DNA from: Anas platyrhynchos
Taxonomy: Eukaryota; Chordata; Aves; Anseriformes; Anatidae
Direction of reading: 5' to 3'
Assembly (NCBI RefSeq): GCF_047663525.1
Contig: NC_092589.1
Coordinates: 61,871,501 to 61,935,500, forward strand
DNA length: 64,000 nucleotides
The notes beneath the pieces were generated by a model that saw only the letters and a list, made by a program, of their open reading frames with translations, did not search any database and was not told where the DNA came from. The position numbers and the translations under genes were made by a program. Shown here in pieces: positions 48,145-59,800 of the stretch. How positions within the stretch are numbered: the first letter of the stretch is position 1; each line of letters starts with the position of its first letter.

Positions 48145-48403
48145 CTGTAGCCAGGAAAAGACACGGGTGGCAAGGGGGTTACACACACGTCGCCGCGCTC
48201 CGTTCGCCCCACGGGCGGCTCTGCAGGGCGCCCTTCCCGACGGCTTCGGTCACGACCCCTTCCTCCTCCTCCCGCAGCTGCCCGACCGGCTCTCCCCGCG
48301 GGATCGGAGCCGCCCCGGGGGCTGCAAACGCCTGCCCGCGGCCCCCTGGCCGGCCTGGGGAAGGGCAGCGCCGTGCTCCGGTCGGGGCCGGCGGGGGAGG
48401 GCC

Positions 48404-48476
48404 CTCGGGGTGCCGGCTTTTCCCACGAGAGGCGCCCCGTGCACTTTTCTCCCGTGGGAAAAGCCGGCACCCCGAG
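48404..48476. repeat. Perfect 24-bp inverted repeat, 25-nt loop
   Basis: The left arm 48404-48427 begins ctcggggtgccggc and ends cccacg. The right arm 48453-48476 is its exact reverse complement. The loop is 48428-48452. After one mismatch inward, three or four more pairs form. Either strand would fold into a stable GC-rich hairpin of about 28 bp. It lies inside the TCF21 intron. Confidence 0.95.
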
Positions 48477-49482
48477 CAGTCCGTCCCCCCCCACCCTCTC
48501 TGTCCTCCCACGGCCGCAGAGGCAAGGTTTTGTGTGCCTGTGTGCGGAGGGGGCGAATATCTGGGTTGGGTGTCTGGTTTATGTTGTGCTCCCGTTGTTC
48601 TGCGAGTTTTGCTTTTAGCTACAAAATAATCTCCCGAGCCCTTATCAAGATGACACCGCCGGTAATTTGCTTCCTCCACCCCGAGTCCAGAGCTCAAAAG
48701 GCAGAGCCAGATCTTGGTGAAACGTCCCCAGATCCCTTACGTGATCCCCTTATCATTAGGCACGGGCAATGCAAACGCTGTACGGGATCAAACCTGCCCC
48801 CGGTTTGCACCCAATGCACGTATTTTTACAGCTGGAAACTGGGTGTTTCTGGTGGGGAGACCCCGGGCTGCTCGGAAGGGCTTTCTGCTGCTGGTGGGAG
48901 CCACAGGAAGGATGGCCACGCAGCCCCCACCCCCAGGGGTCTGCAGTGTTTCTGATTTCTCCTCTGTGAGTTTACATGGATAGGGGCGATGTCCTGGACC
49001 CAGCAAATCTGAGCGGCCGGGCACAAAGCTCCAAAAGTCCTGTCTTTAAAAAGCTGGGGCTGGAGGATGATTATGGCAGGAAATACCGTAATAGAGAGGA
49101 GAGGTTGAGAATAAATTCGGGGCCCTTCCTGGGCTTGGGCCCTTCCAAACGCGTCCCTTTCTCTACCCAAATTCTCACACCCACCCACCTGAAGGTAGGG
49201 AGCTTCCATCAACCTGCCGAACTCTCTCAGGCATTCCTGGCACAGCAAAACTGCCCCAAATATCTGTGGCCACCCCTGGAGGGGACTGCAAGGAGCAGCG
49301 GATGGGGCCCAGGACACTCAGCTCCCAGGGCGCCGGGAGGGGGGGCAGCTGGGAGCTTGTCCCCTCACTCCGGAAGCCTTTGTCACCCCACGGGCTGGCA
49401 CCGGACCCTCTGTGAGGAAGGAGTACGTGGAGTTTTTTCCCCGCACATTCCCCATCCCAGCTCCTCACTCACTTCTCCCCAT

Positions 49483-49483
<1 letters not shown>

Positions 49484-49517
<34 letters not shown>
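49484..49517. repeat. (CA)17 microsatellite, (TG)17 on the TCF21 strand
   Basis: A pure CA dinucleotide repeat, 34 bp, 30 nt inside the TCF21 intron from the 5' splice site. It causes a Cys-Val string if the exon is read through. Confidence 0.95.
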
Positions 49518-49518
<1 letters not shown>

Positions 49519-49547
49519 GTGCCTGGCCTCAGCGGGCCGTGACTTAC

Positions 49548-49997
49548 CAGGTTGACCGGGTGGATGTAGCCATTTTCGTACTTGTCGTTGGCCAGGATCT
49601 GTCTCAGGTGAGCGATGTAGCTGGAGGCCAACCTCAAGGTGTCCAGTTTGGAAAGCTTGGTGTCTGGGGGCACCCAGGGAAGGGTGGTCTTAAGCCTGGA
49701 GAAGGCTTTGCTAAGGACCCTCATCCTCGCCCTCTCCCTGGCGTTGGCAGCGTTTCTCTGGACCTGCTTTCCCTCCTGGCTCACTCCATTTAAAGGGCTC
49801 TTCTTGGGGGGAGCTTTTTTCCTCTTGCCCGCAGCCCCTCTCCCCTTCTGAGGGGAGCCATTCTCGCCATTGGATCCCTCCTCGTTGCTCTCGTTGGACG
49901 CCCCGAACTCTTTGTTAGTATCCATTTTCAGGCCATCGCACTCCAGCATCTCCACCTCCTGAAGATCTTCCACATCACTGAGGGACCCAGTGGACAT
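49548..49997 (-). CDS. TCF21: TCF21 coding exon 1 (start codon, bHLH domain)
   Basis: The ATG at 49997-49995 starts [20 protein letters not shown], the known TCF21 N-terminus. Residues 1-50 are acidic and Ser/Asn-rich. Residues 51-66 are basic ([16 protein letters not shown]), a likely nuclear localisation signal. The bHLH spans about 78-133: the basic region [13 protein letters not shown] contains the E-box-contacting Glu88 and Arg residues, helix 1 is [13 protein letters not shown], the loop is [11 protein letters not shown] and helix 2 is [18 protein letters not shown]. The exon ends after HPVNL (codon 150) at the donor CTG|GTAAGTC. Variation from human is confined to residues 27-70. Confidence 0.98.
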
Positions 49998-50620
49998 GGT
50001 CTGGAAGGTGCCAAAGGACCGGCGGGAAAGGGGGCGGGGGGCAGGAAGGGCAGCTCCTCAAAGCTACTTGGAGGCGGTGGAGGAGAGAAGGGGCTCCCGT
50101 GCTTTCCTCCCCTTCTCTCCCCCCCAGCACTGAGGCGCAATAGCGGTCCAGAGAGGATCCCCGCCCTCCCGCCCCCCAACCCCGCTTCGCCCGTGTTTGA
50201 GGGAGGGAGGGAGCGTGTGTGAGAGGCAGAGAGAGAGAGAGAGAGAAAGCCGAGGAATTTAGTGAGGACACTAGTAATTTATCTGGGGGATAGGAGAGGC
50301 GGATCCAGCCCAGGGGAGGGGCCCTGCCCGCTGAGCACACCACATCCCCAATCACAGACCTTAGCACAGGACAGGGAGTGAGGTATCCCAGCAAGCGCTT
50401 GCCGAGAGCTCGGGACTGGGATTCAAAGCTTCGCCACTGGAGCAAAGCAACTCTCTCTCTCTCCCCTCCCTGTCTTTCTATCCTCCCCCTTCCTCCTCCT
50501 CTTCTCCTTCCCCACTTCCCTCTCCAGCCAGGGCTGCTCTCCCCCTCCCTGCCTCCTCGATGACCCAGGCGGCTGGTGTCACGGTTCTTGACGAAAGCCA
50601 AAATGGGTCATGAGCTGAGA
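49998..50620 (-). promoter_or_regulatory. TCF21: TCF21 5' UTR and promoter region
   Basis: GC-rich DNA upstream of the ATG. On the minus strand there is an AT-rich TATA-like AGATAAATTA (plus 50275-50284), about 280 nt before the ATG. It would put the transcription start near 50250. No ATG occurs on the minus strand between there and the main start, so the leader has no upstream ORF. A GA-rich run (50221-50247) lies next to the proposed start. The exact start is inferred. Confidence 0.45.
50221..50247. repeat. GA-rich low-complexity run
   Basis: Mostly GA dinucleotides over about 27 bp (CT on the TCF21 strand), near the proposed TCF21 transcription start. Confidence 0.8.
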
Positions 50621-50639
50621 GAGCGGCAGATCCACCAGC

Positions 50640-53630
50640 GAAAGCCTTCCAGGGAGCTTTGCAATGCGTGCCGTCTAAACGCTGTCCTGTAACCTAATCT
50701 GAGGGAGATTTGTGGATGATTACATTGGAGAGTGCATCCTGTCCAGCTACTAGTGTATTCCAGGAAAGGAGCGCTTGGACCTCGCCATCATAGCCCGGGC
50801 TCTGGAGGCAGGAGGAGCTGCCTCCTTCCAGGATTCCCACATGGTCTCTGGGGCACCCTGGTCCCCTCTTGCTGCCTGAGCTCCTTGGGTGAGCCAGGTG
50901 CTGGAGACCCCAAATCTCTCCAAGATGGGATGAGCACTGTGAGGGTGCCGAGGCCAGTGGGGCCATGGGCACTGTAGGGGAAGGAGGAGGTGGAGAAGGG
51001 CTCCTGGAGGGTAGCAGTTGTGTCCGACACCCACTTTTCCTCAGAGTTTTGTTGCAGAGCAGATGCCAGAATCTCTCTCTGTTATGTGCAGGGAGGGTTT
51101 TATCTGCTGCTCAGTGCATCCTTAAACATCAGGGAGTTTTGCCTGAGTAAACAAGCGAGATAAGGCCCCGGCTGTGGGGACTGCGCCAGTGAGTGCGTTA
51201 GGCCTTGCTCTGCATCCATGGAAGTTGAAGAGAAGTTTTACCATGAGTGTGAATGAGCACATCACTGTGCAGCTTGAATGAATAGCCAGCTGTATGCTGC
51301 AGTCGTGATCGCTACGTACACACACGTGCAGCCTCTGCAGAGCAGGCTTTCTAAAGCATTTAGGCATGGCCTAGCTCTTCTTCCACTCTATGTGCACCTT
51401 GGTAAAATTTTCCCCTAACCCGGCCATGGCCCCCCAAAGGGGCCAGTGAAGTGTGAACCTTCTCCTATCTCTCCTCCCTTCGTCACGTACCTCCCAAGGA
51501 CTCCCAGATCCTGTAGCAGCCAGGGCTTTCAATGCAGGGGGCTGCAGAGCTGGGCTGGACCCACACGTGGGACTTTTCTGGACAAATGTCCACCATGACC
51601 AATCTCATTGCAGGGAAAACCCCAATTATTCAGCTGCTGACCTGAGGATTCACAAAGGTCTGGACAAAAATGTACAGCCCGTGATGTCACGGTGGCACAC
51701 AGTGGCTCTGGAGTTAATCCAAGGTCACCGAGGCTACAGGAAGGTCCCTTACTAATCTGTGGGAACATTGCGTTGTTTTTTCTGCAGGCACTAAACAAAA
51801 ACAACCAAGTAAACAAAAATTGTTGGGGGCCAAAGTAGTCTGGCTGTTAAGTGCTATACTCTCCTCATATTAATGTTTCGGTAGGAGGCAGAGTGTTGTG
51901 TTTGATGACTAGAAAGCAAGTCTTTTCTATCTATTTATCTGTCTTGGTTCTTTGGCTCAAGTCAGCCAGAAGGAAAAGAACAGATCTAAACTTTAAACCA
52001 GTTCTATACCGTTTGGCTGGAAGATAACACCTTCCCACTCACGATAGGATAAGTACATTAAGATATCATATCTCTGAGTCCTGGGCCCTTGGGAATTCAC
52101 TAACCTCTAACGTCATGTTATGCTAATTGTGCCCTGTTTGTGTTTTCTCTGTGTATAAACTAAATAGATAGTCAGCATATCAGTCCTAATTAATGATTTT
52201 TTTTTTAATTTTTATTTAATTTCTTTCTTTTTATTTATTTTTTTTTCATTTTTCCTTTACAATGTCCTTGTTTCAGATCCAAACTATTACTAATCTCCAG
52301 TGTGGAGATTTATGAGCCTCCTTATTTTCTATTCCTGATTGTTGTTTGTGCAGGTGGAGATTTAAATGGCTGCATCCACTGCAGAGATTTATAGTCCAAG
52401 TGATTGATGTTAGAAATGAACTAGAGGACTCTTATTGGAGCAAGGATGACTGAAAACCAAGTTGAAGTTGCCTGTGTCTTTAAGCATGAATGACCAGAAC
52501 ACAAATAATCAGGGAACACAAAACCCCCTTAAAATTTTAGCATCAGAAGCTTGCAGAACAACAAAATAAAACAAACAAACAAAAAAATGTATATACTCAT
52601 ATAATTTATATCATTTATTTTTAACTTTAATTTAATAATTTCTGATTATATTTATTTATTTATTTATTTGCTATGGAAAGCAGAAGGGATTACCTGTCTT
52701 TTTAAAAGTGCCTTTAGTATGCAGCTTCATATACATTCTGAAAAAAAAAAAAGTATGCATACATGTCTGTTACAATCCTCTACAGATGCCACACATTTGC
52801 AGCTTTTACTGACTTGTATACATTTTGAGTCGTTAGTGCTGGTAAAATTGATCTGATACAGACCACACATTTTCGTGAAGACACAAAACATTTTTTTTTT
52901 TTGAGATTATAATGTGTGTGGGATATATATGCACATGCAAACAGCATATTGTATTTTGATTCCTTTACACATGCAGGCTATTACAGTTCCTTTAACAACA
53001 TGGTTATCCCCTTTTCCCCCTCCAATGGAGATAGCTATGGGCAGACCTCAAAGACAGAACCGTATCCTCTAATCTCCAGGTAACTCTTCTTTCCTAACTC
53101 ATTACATGAGTTATACCTCTCTTTTTTTCAACCTTCCTCCTCCTTATGTCTTTCTTGGCCAACCCAGGGCTTGCACCCCAAATCTGGCTCCTTGCTTTTA
53201 TCTCTTTCCCCTCACTTTACATGCCCTACCTAGTCTTCCTGGCTCTTGCTCTGAATTGTAGCCCGAGTTTGGGGGAGAGACCAACTGAATACTTTGCAGA
53301 GGATAAAGTTGTGATGGCTGCAACCATCCTAACAATGGTGTGGCTAATTCTTCAGTTACATGACTGGGACAACGGACTGCCACAGGGCTAAGGGGACTGT
53401 CTGTGAAAGATGTGAGCAGCTCAGGTCCTTTTGGCCTTTCCAATACATTCACTTCTTCAGTCATGTTTTAAGAAGAAAGTCAAAATACTGTCATGGGGAA
53501 CATCAGTACAAATCTGTGATTTTCCCTTGTAAATTACTATAATCTGTGTTTCTCTAGAAATGCTGAAACTTACATCTCTTGTTTACTTGTAATTGAGACC
53601 AACAAAGCCATTAGGATCAGGCTGGCTGGG
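50640..53630. other. Upstream flank of TCF21, gene-free
   Basis: GC content falls away from the TCF21 island. T-rich low complexity occurs at 52196-52260 and TTTA repeats at about 52651-52670. No exon is recognised. Enhancers of TCF21 would be expected in this direction but none can be asserted. Confidence 0.5.
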
Positions 53631-53639
53631 GGCAGACAT

Positions 53640-53825
53640 GCTTGGTATGGAGCTGAAAGTGTTCAAGGCCAGGTTGGATGGGGCTTTGGGCAACCTGATC
53701 TCTTGAAGGGTGTCTCTGCCCATGGCCTGGGGGTTGGAATTAGATGGTCTTTAAGGTCCCTTCCAACCCAAACCATTCCATGATTCCATGATTCCATGAT
53801 TCCATGATTCTATCATTCTATGAAT
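53640..53825 (+). mobile_element. Short CR1 LINE 3' end with expanded octamer tail
   Basis: Plus-strand CR1 3' end: gttcaaggccaggttggatg, then gggctttgggcaacctgatc, ggtctttaaggtcccttcc, and a terminal octamer array of attccatg-type units (53775-53822, about six copies). It is 5'-truncated to under 200 bp. It is the only recent-type CR1 on the plus strand here. Confidence 0.95.
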
Positions 53826-56800
53826 CATGTTCAGTTAGGTTTGAAAATAGTCAGGAAGCTACATGTAAACAGATGTAACATTTAAATTTTTACAAAACTG
53901 TGGTTACACTCAGATTTCTTCCACCCTCTCTTGGTCTCACCTGGAAACTAGGTAAAAAGGTGGAGAGAAATCAGAAGTACACTTTTACATACCTTAAGTG
54001 AAACAATACGTCTGTATGACATTAAAGAAAAAACAAAACAAAACAAAACAAAACACTGCAGCTGGAACACTTTATGACTGAAAGTCATAAAGGAACAGAT
54101 TTAAAACTACTTTAATTATCCTAAGACACAAGCATGTGGTATTTTTTCTATAGGATTCCGTCTTCCCCATTGTGGAGGATAGATAATGCTGGGAAAATGA
54201 ATAAAGGTTGTTTGTAGAAGTGGAGTGGCTTTATCAGAAGGCTCAGCGCAATGAAATCTTCCCACAGTTCCTTCTTAGTGCTGTGTATCTGTTTCTGGTC
54301 ACAGTTTTGGTTTGACAGGTAAAAGACGTTGTGATAAATAACATAAAGCAATACACAAAGAGAATAAATAATGCCACTTTCAAGACAGTGAAAAGGCTGT
54401 CCTGGAGAACTGTCCCAAGAGGCATGTATCTGATACCAGTGTGACTACCCCTCCCTAAGAAATTCCGTTTTTTTGCTCCAAAGCTCAGAGAAGTTAGAGC
54501 TCCTTGAGAAACTCTTTTCTAGAAAGGTTTACCATGGAGGGAAAAAACGAACCAAACTAAAACAAGAAAGACAACCTAAACTACAAATCAAAGCTACGTA
54601 TTTCCTTCTATTTCTATTTAGAAATATTTGAAGATTTCACCACTACCTATAATAGAAAATCTCAGTCTGACTGATTACACATTAGAAAATGTAAAAGGAA
54701 ATAAATTTCAGTATCGAGAAAATGTATGTAGAAAGGTATACAGGAAACATATTTCCATTTCATTTGATTTCTTAAATCTTGAAATATCACAAAACCCAAA
54801 AGATTGAAGCTCTGGGAAGTTGAGCTTTTGTTTGTTTGTTTGTTTTCACGAATATTCAAAAATATGTTATGAAACTCAAAATACATAATCCCATATTTTA
54901 TGTTGTAATCCTTTCTGGCACATTGATGACAAAATCTCTGACTTATTTAACAGGTACTCTTGTCTACAGCAGGGAATACCTGTACACGTATTAAATGTAT
55001 GATTTCTACCACCCTGACCTACACTACATAGTACCTCTTCCTGTAGCTTTGTTAAAATCAGCAGGGCGTACTCACAGAGCAAAGCAGACTATATGGAAAG
55101 AATGGCAGCTGCCATCATAGAAACCAAGCCACGATTAGATGTTCTAATGCCTAAGAGAGATGATGACAGAAAGGCCATTGTCCTCACTATGTAGGATGTA
55201 TCAAATCACTGTGGGACTCACTTCCCACTTCACCTCACCCAGGTGAGGGTTTCTGGTACTGTAGCTGTGTTACGAATGTCCTGCCAAGTATCTATCAGTT
55301 CAAAGCTGAGAATCACAGAAATAAGAAGCAAGTAAGATGTACAAGTTACCAAAGCAGAAACAAGACAGCAAATCCCCGAGATGAGCACTGAGCCCAAACT
55401 TTCAATCAACTTTTCACAAACTTGTAAGTGAACCTCCTTTTTGTGCATGCTTGTAAGAAGTAAGTCTAAAAGGCTGTCATATTTGTTTTATGATGCACTT
55501 TTATTCATATACAAAAGGAAAATCACAAACTCTTCCATCTCTCCTGCAGGGACTATCAGTATTCACTGCTTCCAGGATGTATCTCAGAAATATTACTCGA
55601 TAGTTGACATTGTAAACTGCTGATTCTTTTATGAAGTGGTCAAAAGAGAAATATGCAAAAAAGCCAATATATCTTATGCAAAATTATCATTGTAGGATTA
55701 AAGTGCAGACATAACTGTTTTATTTTGAATATTTCTTTCTATGATGTTTCTTTATTGGCTAATCCTTTGCATTTTTGTGGTTTAAAAACATGATGAAATT
55801 TGTTGATAGGAAATGAGTTCCCTTTTGCCCTCCAATCATTAGCACATTGGAGAAAGTTTTGGAAAATAAAAGATTTTTTCTTCAGAGGAAAATTTGGAAA
55901 AGAAGAACACTTTGTAGGGGAGTGGCAGGAAGAATGTCAACTATTCTGGTGAGCTTTTATTACTCATATGGTTTGTGGCACAATTAGGCATGTGTGTGGA
56001 CACAGATTTTCTGAAATTCCTGTCCACTTAGAGTGCTCGCAGCTCCTGGAAGTCAGGTACCCATAGAATCCACGATTAAATGCAGTAGGTCAGCCTATGC
56101 CCTCTATTTCCATCCAAATGAAACATCACATGCTGGGACCATGGCTCTTTGTGGGCTGCTTTATGCTATTGCAGTTGGCCGCAGTTTGTGCTGTTGGACT
56201 CCCTACACTCCATCTGTCACAGGGAGTTTGTTTTTTTACCACCTCTGATAGGGGGCCACATTAACCTTCAAATACACATGCCTGACTGCAGTAACATCAA
56301 AAGGAGTGGCCATACATAGCTGAAAAAAATATTTGGGTCAAAAATACTGATATAATAAGATAGCAACCTAGTAATATTCAATTGCCCACATGTATGATTG
56401 CATCTAGGGCTTCACCCAACACAGTAGTTAGATGAAGACAGCGTGTTGTGGCTGAATCTTAAATGGGAACATTAGCTGGCAAGGCAAACAAGAAAGCAGA
56501 TTATACATCCTAGTCAAGTGACATAGAAAGACCACAGTCACTGTGCCTTTCTTTTGACTCTGACAGGCCTTATACATGCCTCACACACTGTGACTCTCAA
56601 AGCTCCTGGAACATCCCCAAAGTGGGGTCATGGCATTTTGCCACAATGCAGTCCTTTGGTTTTATGGTACGTATTGTAGACGAAGAGCTATAACACATAT
56701 AGAAATGGTGTTGTTTTAGAAAGTGGTATTGCAAAATCACATAATAAAAGTCTATTTAAGTAATTTGGAGGAAATAAATAGCTTTAAAAATGAACCACAG

Positions 56801-59800
56801 GAAGAGCATAAAAAGAAGACCATAAATGTGGGTTGCAGTAGAGTTTCACGAGAAAGGACCAAAGAACTGAAATTGCAGAAGTGAGGGGAGAAAAAGGGCC
56901 TAAGCACAGATGGTGAATGCAGTCTGGCTCTCTTTTTCCCTCCCTGCTCTCTTTATCCGTATTCGTGCAGATCTGGGGTGACGATCAGACTGCCTGGTGT
57001 TTGGTTCCTAGCCAGGGATTATGGCTAGCCCAGAGGAAAGAGAAACAGAGAGATGGTCATCGGATCTTCTGCTAGCCAGGGCCTGCAGGCCCTGCATGCT
57101 TATGCAGTTCAGTGAGGGAAAATAGAAAACATCATTTAGTAGCTGCCCTGAGTCCATCCAAAGATGACACAAGCAGAAAGGCCAAGTTTTTCGAAACTGC
57201 TGGCAAGATAAGGTCTCTGCTCCAAGTGACCAACCATTAAAGTGTCTTCTTTTTAGAAAGTATGGTGTAGGACCCAGGTATGTATCTGCTTGTGTTTTAA
57301 GATCTGATGATACGATGCCTGAGGGCAGTGCGAGAAGAGGGTTGCTTTCCAGAGCTTCCTGATTTAAAACTGTTGAAGGAGTTTCATTTTTTATGCCTAA
57401 TTTTAATTTCCATATAATTTCAGCTTGTTTTACTCTGTACAGTAGTTACCAGCCAACCTTTGCATGTTGCACCAAAAAAAAGATCTTTCTTTGTCATGCA
57501 GCCTATCTGGGTTGCATAGCAAATTTCCCAAACACCATATACCATACCATTTACCATATGCCTAAATTAGGTGGAAAAATATTGTGATCTGTTCTCTGTA
57601 AGGACTGAACAAAGGTTTACTTGTGATCATTCTGAGCCATGTTGACTGGAATTTCCACAAAGTGTAAAAAATGACATAAATACCTGACATAGCACCCACG
57701 AGTTTTCTCTCAACATTGTGAGAGAATTTTCTCTCTCAACAATTCTCTCAGAAAGGATTTGCACATAGGCAAAACTCTCCCTGCAGAGCTTCTCAGCTGA
57801 TCTGTTTGTGCCCAAGGACCCCAGGGAGACTCACAATACAAATTTCCAGAGGCTGCAGTTGTACACTGGATGTCTGGGGCCTGCTTGGGCTTCCCAGTAC
57901 CAAAGCCATGCTCAGTCCTGAAGAACAAGAACTTCCTGATGAAGCTTAAATGAACTTCCTGGTGCAGCATCCATAGCAATGCACCACATCACCTTTCTTT
58001 TTCTCCTCTCCCCATGTCTTGACTCATTGTATTCTTCCATGTCTTCTTACTAGCCTGTAGCCAGTTTTTTTTTTTTATTATTATTATTTTTTATTATTTT
58101 TTTGGGAGGCAGGCCCTGGGGAATTCCTGTTTGCAGGTGTCAATGGAATTAGTCAGGTAACTAGTGGCTCAGCATAATTGTAACATGGCCATTCTGCTAC
58201 AGTTTATGGTGCAAATTAACGAGGTGAAGTGCAAATGGGCCTAATTTAAAGACTCTTCTTTGATTAAGGTTCTAGCCAGAGTCCTGGGGTATGTAGGTTG
58301 ATTATCTGCTATATCACAGACTTTCTAGGTGACCACAAAAGAGGAATCCTTTGTTCTCCAGTTCCCCAGTGGTAAAAAGGGATGAGAACACTTCCCCACT
58401 CTGCAGAAACATTATGAGGGGCTTAGACACTATGGTAATGGATACTGAGGGTAGCTAAGATAAATAACCTGATAGTTAGTTGCAAGAAAATGATTGATGT
58501 TAGAATACTACAAATATGTTGAAAGCCTAAAATATCTTTGTGATGTCTCCTCATTTCTTGAAATGCCAATTAACATTTTTCACTCAGATACCTGATGTTT
58601 ACATTGGCGCATTTTTATGCTCACGTGTCTTACAAAATGGATACTCGCCTGACTTTGATTTTGGATGAAAGCACTCGTTCCTCGATCTTGTATTAATTTT
58701 GAAAGATAGAAAAGTTGCTTTTATAGGAACAAAAACAATGAATTTTGATTGTGCTAGTGATGAGTGACAAGCTGAAAGTTTAATAAACAGACCAAGAGTA
58801 CCATCATTGGTAACACTATAGCACAAGTAGCAAATCACCATTGACTAAATTATTCTGAAGTCCCCAAGCTCTCTGTGAAGAAAAATAAAGTGTTACTTCA
58901 GTTTCCTGTAATCCTTCCTCAGTAAAAACACAGGATTCCCTTAGGAGAGTTAAAATCCATTACGAGGTTTCTTTATGCCTTTTTGGAACTCTAATTGTCT
59001 CCTCCATGAAGGGTCTTACTTCCTTGAACAAATAGCTAACACAGACTCTCAGGGTGAAAGGGGGCTCTGAAGAAGTCACCTTTTGGGCTCATCTTCTTCC
59101 AGCATCCTCTTTTTGGGTTCTCCTGCCCCACTTCACCATTTTCTGAAGGCTCCCTCAGTACTTTTCAGTAGCAGAGTATACATGGTTACTACCCTTGACC
59201 CATCAGAGAAGCCTAGCTGTTTCTTTTTACCCAAGGTGCTTCTTTTTCCTATAGACATATCTTTCAACCACTTTTGTTTTCCACCTTTGTATGGTACCCT
59301 TCCTCCTTTGAGTCTGCTTGTCTCTTAGCAGATTTGTAATTTTTGCAGTTTGTTCCATGTGGATTTGTTTCTCAGTGATTTAAATACTGGATTTAACTCA
59401 AGTTGTCAAATAAACTTCTCAATAATATTCTCCTTTTCCCCCAACAAAATGGTAAAAGCACACATTTGTAAATCCATAAGCAGCATCTTATCTGAGCTCC
59501 TCAGTACACAAAAATGGATGCAATTTTTTTTTAGTAGGTAAAGGTATTTATGAGCACAATTGTTGAGACAGGGCTAAAAAAAAGGAGGTACTTTGGTATT
59601 AAACTTCCTTTAACATAAGTGGCATGTGATGATTTATGTGCTGAATATATCAACTGTAACAACAGCCAAGTAGATTTTCTGTAGATCTGTCCCTTCCAAT
59701 TCTGAACAATCTCTTTTACAGAAAAATTGTAAAATACATATCTGGCTACTTGAAACTTTGCTTTCCTTCTAAGAAATGGATGAGGAAAGCCAAACAGCTC

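Larger units (their letters stand above)
48145..49547 (-). other. TCF21: TCF21 intron
   Basis: The intron runs from GTAAGTC to CTACAG. On the minus strand it starts with a (TG)17 repeat about 30 nt from the donor. In its distal half is a 24-bp perfect inverted repeat (48404-48427 and 48453-48476). Long plus-strand open frames crossing the region are not supported. Confidence 0.92.
47619..50260 (-). other. TCF21: TCF21 gene (capsulin/epicardin/Pod1)
   Basis: A two-exon minus-strand gene (49997-49548 and 48144-48055) encoding 179 aa, the same length as human TCF21. It is a class II bHLH transcription factor that heterodimerises with E proteins and binds E-boxes. It acts in epicardium, kidney, lung, spleen and gonad mesenchyme. 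The bHLH region is identical to the mammalian one as I recall it. The single intron of 1403 bp holds a 17-unit TG repeat close to the donor and a striking inverted repeat. The whole locus sits in CpG-rich DNA. In human an antisense RNA, TARID, overlaps this gene and affects its promoter methylation. Confidence 0.97.

Noticed and set aside
47801..48955. 384-codon plus-strand open frame antisense to TCF21
   Set aside because: It crosses the TCF21 3' UTR, exon 2 and intron, including the inverted repeat, and shows no domain. The GC-rich region is poor in stop codons. An antisense RNA is possible but the frame itself is not supported.
49383..49547. Extension of TCF21 exon 1 with a Cys/Val-rich tail
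   Set aside because: It reads through the GTAAGT donor into the TG repeat. The second exon restores the known C-terminus exactly.
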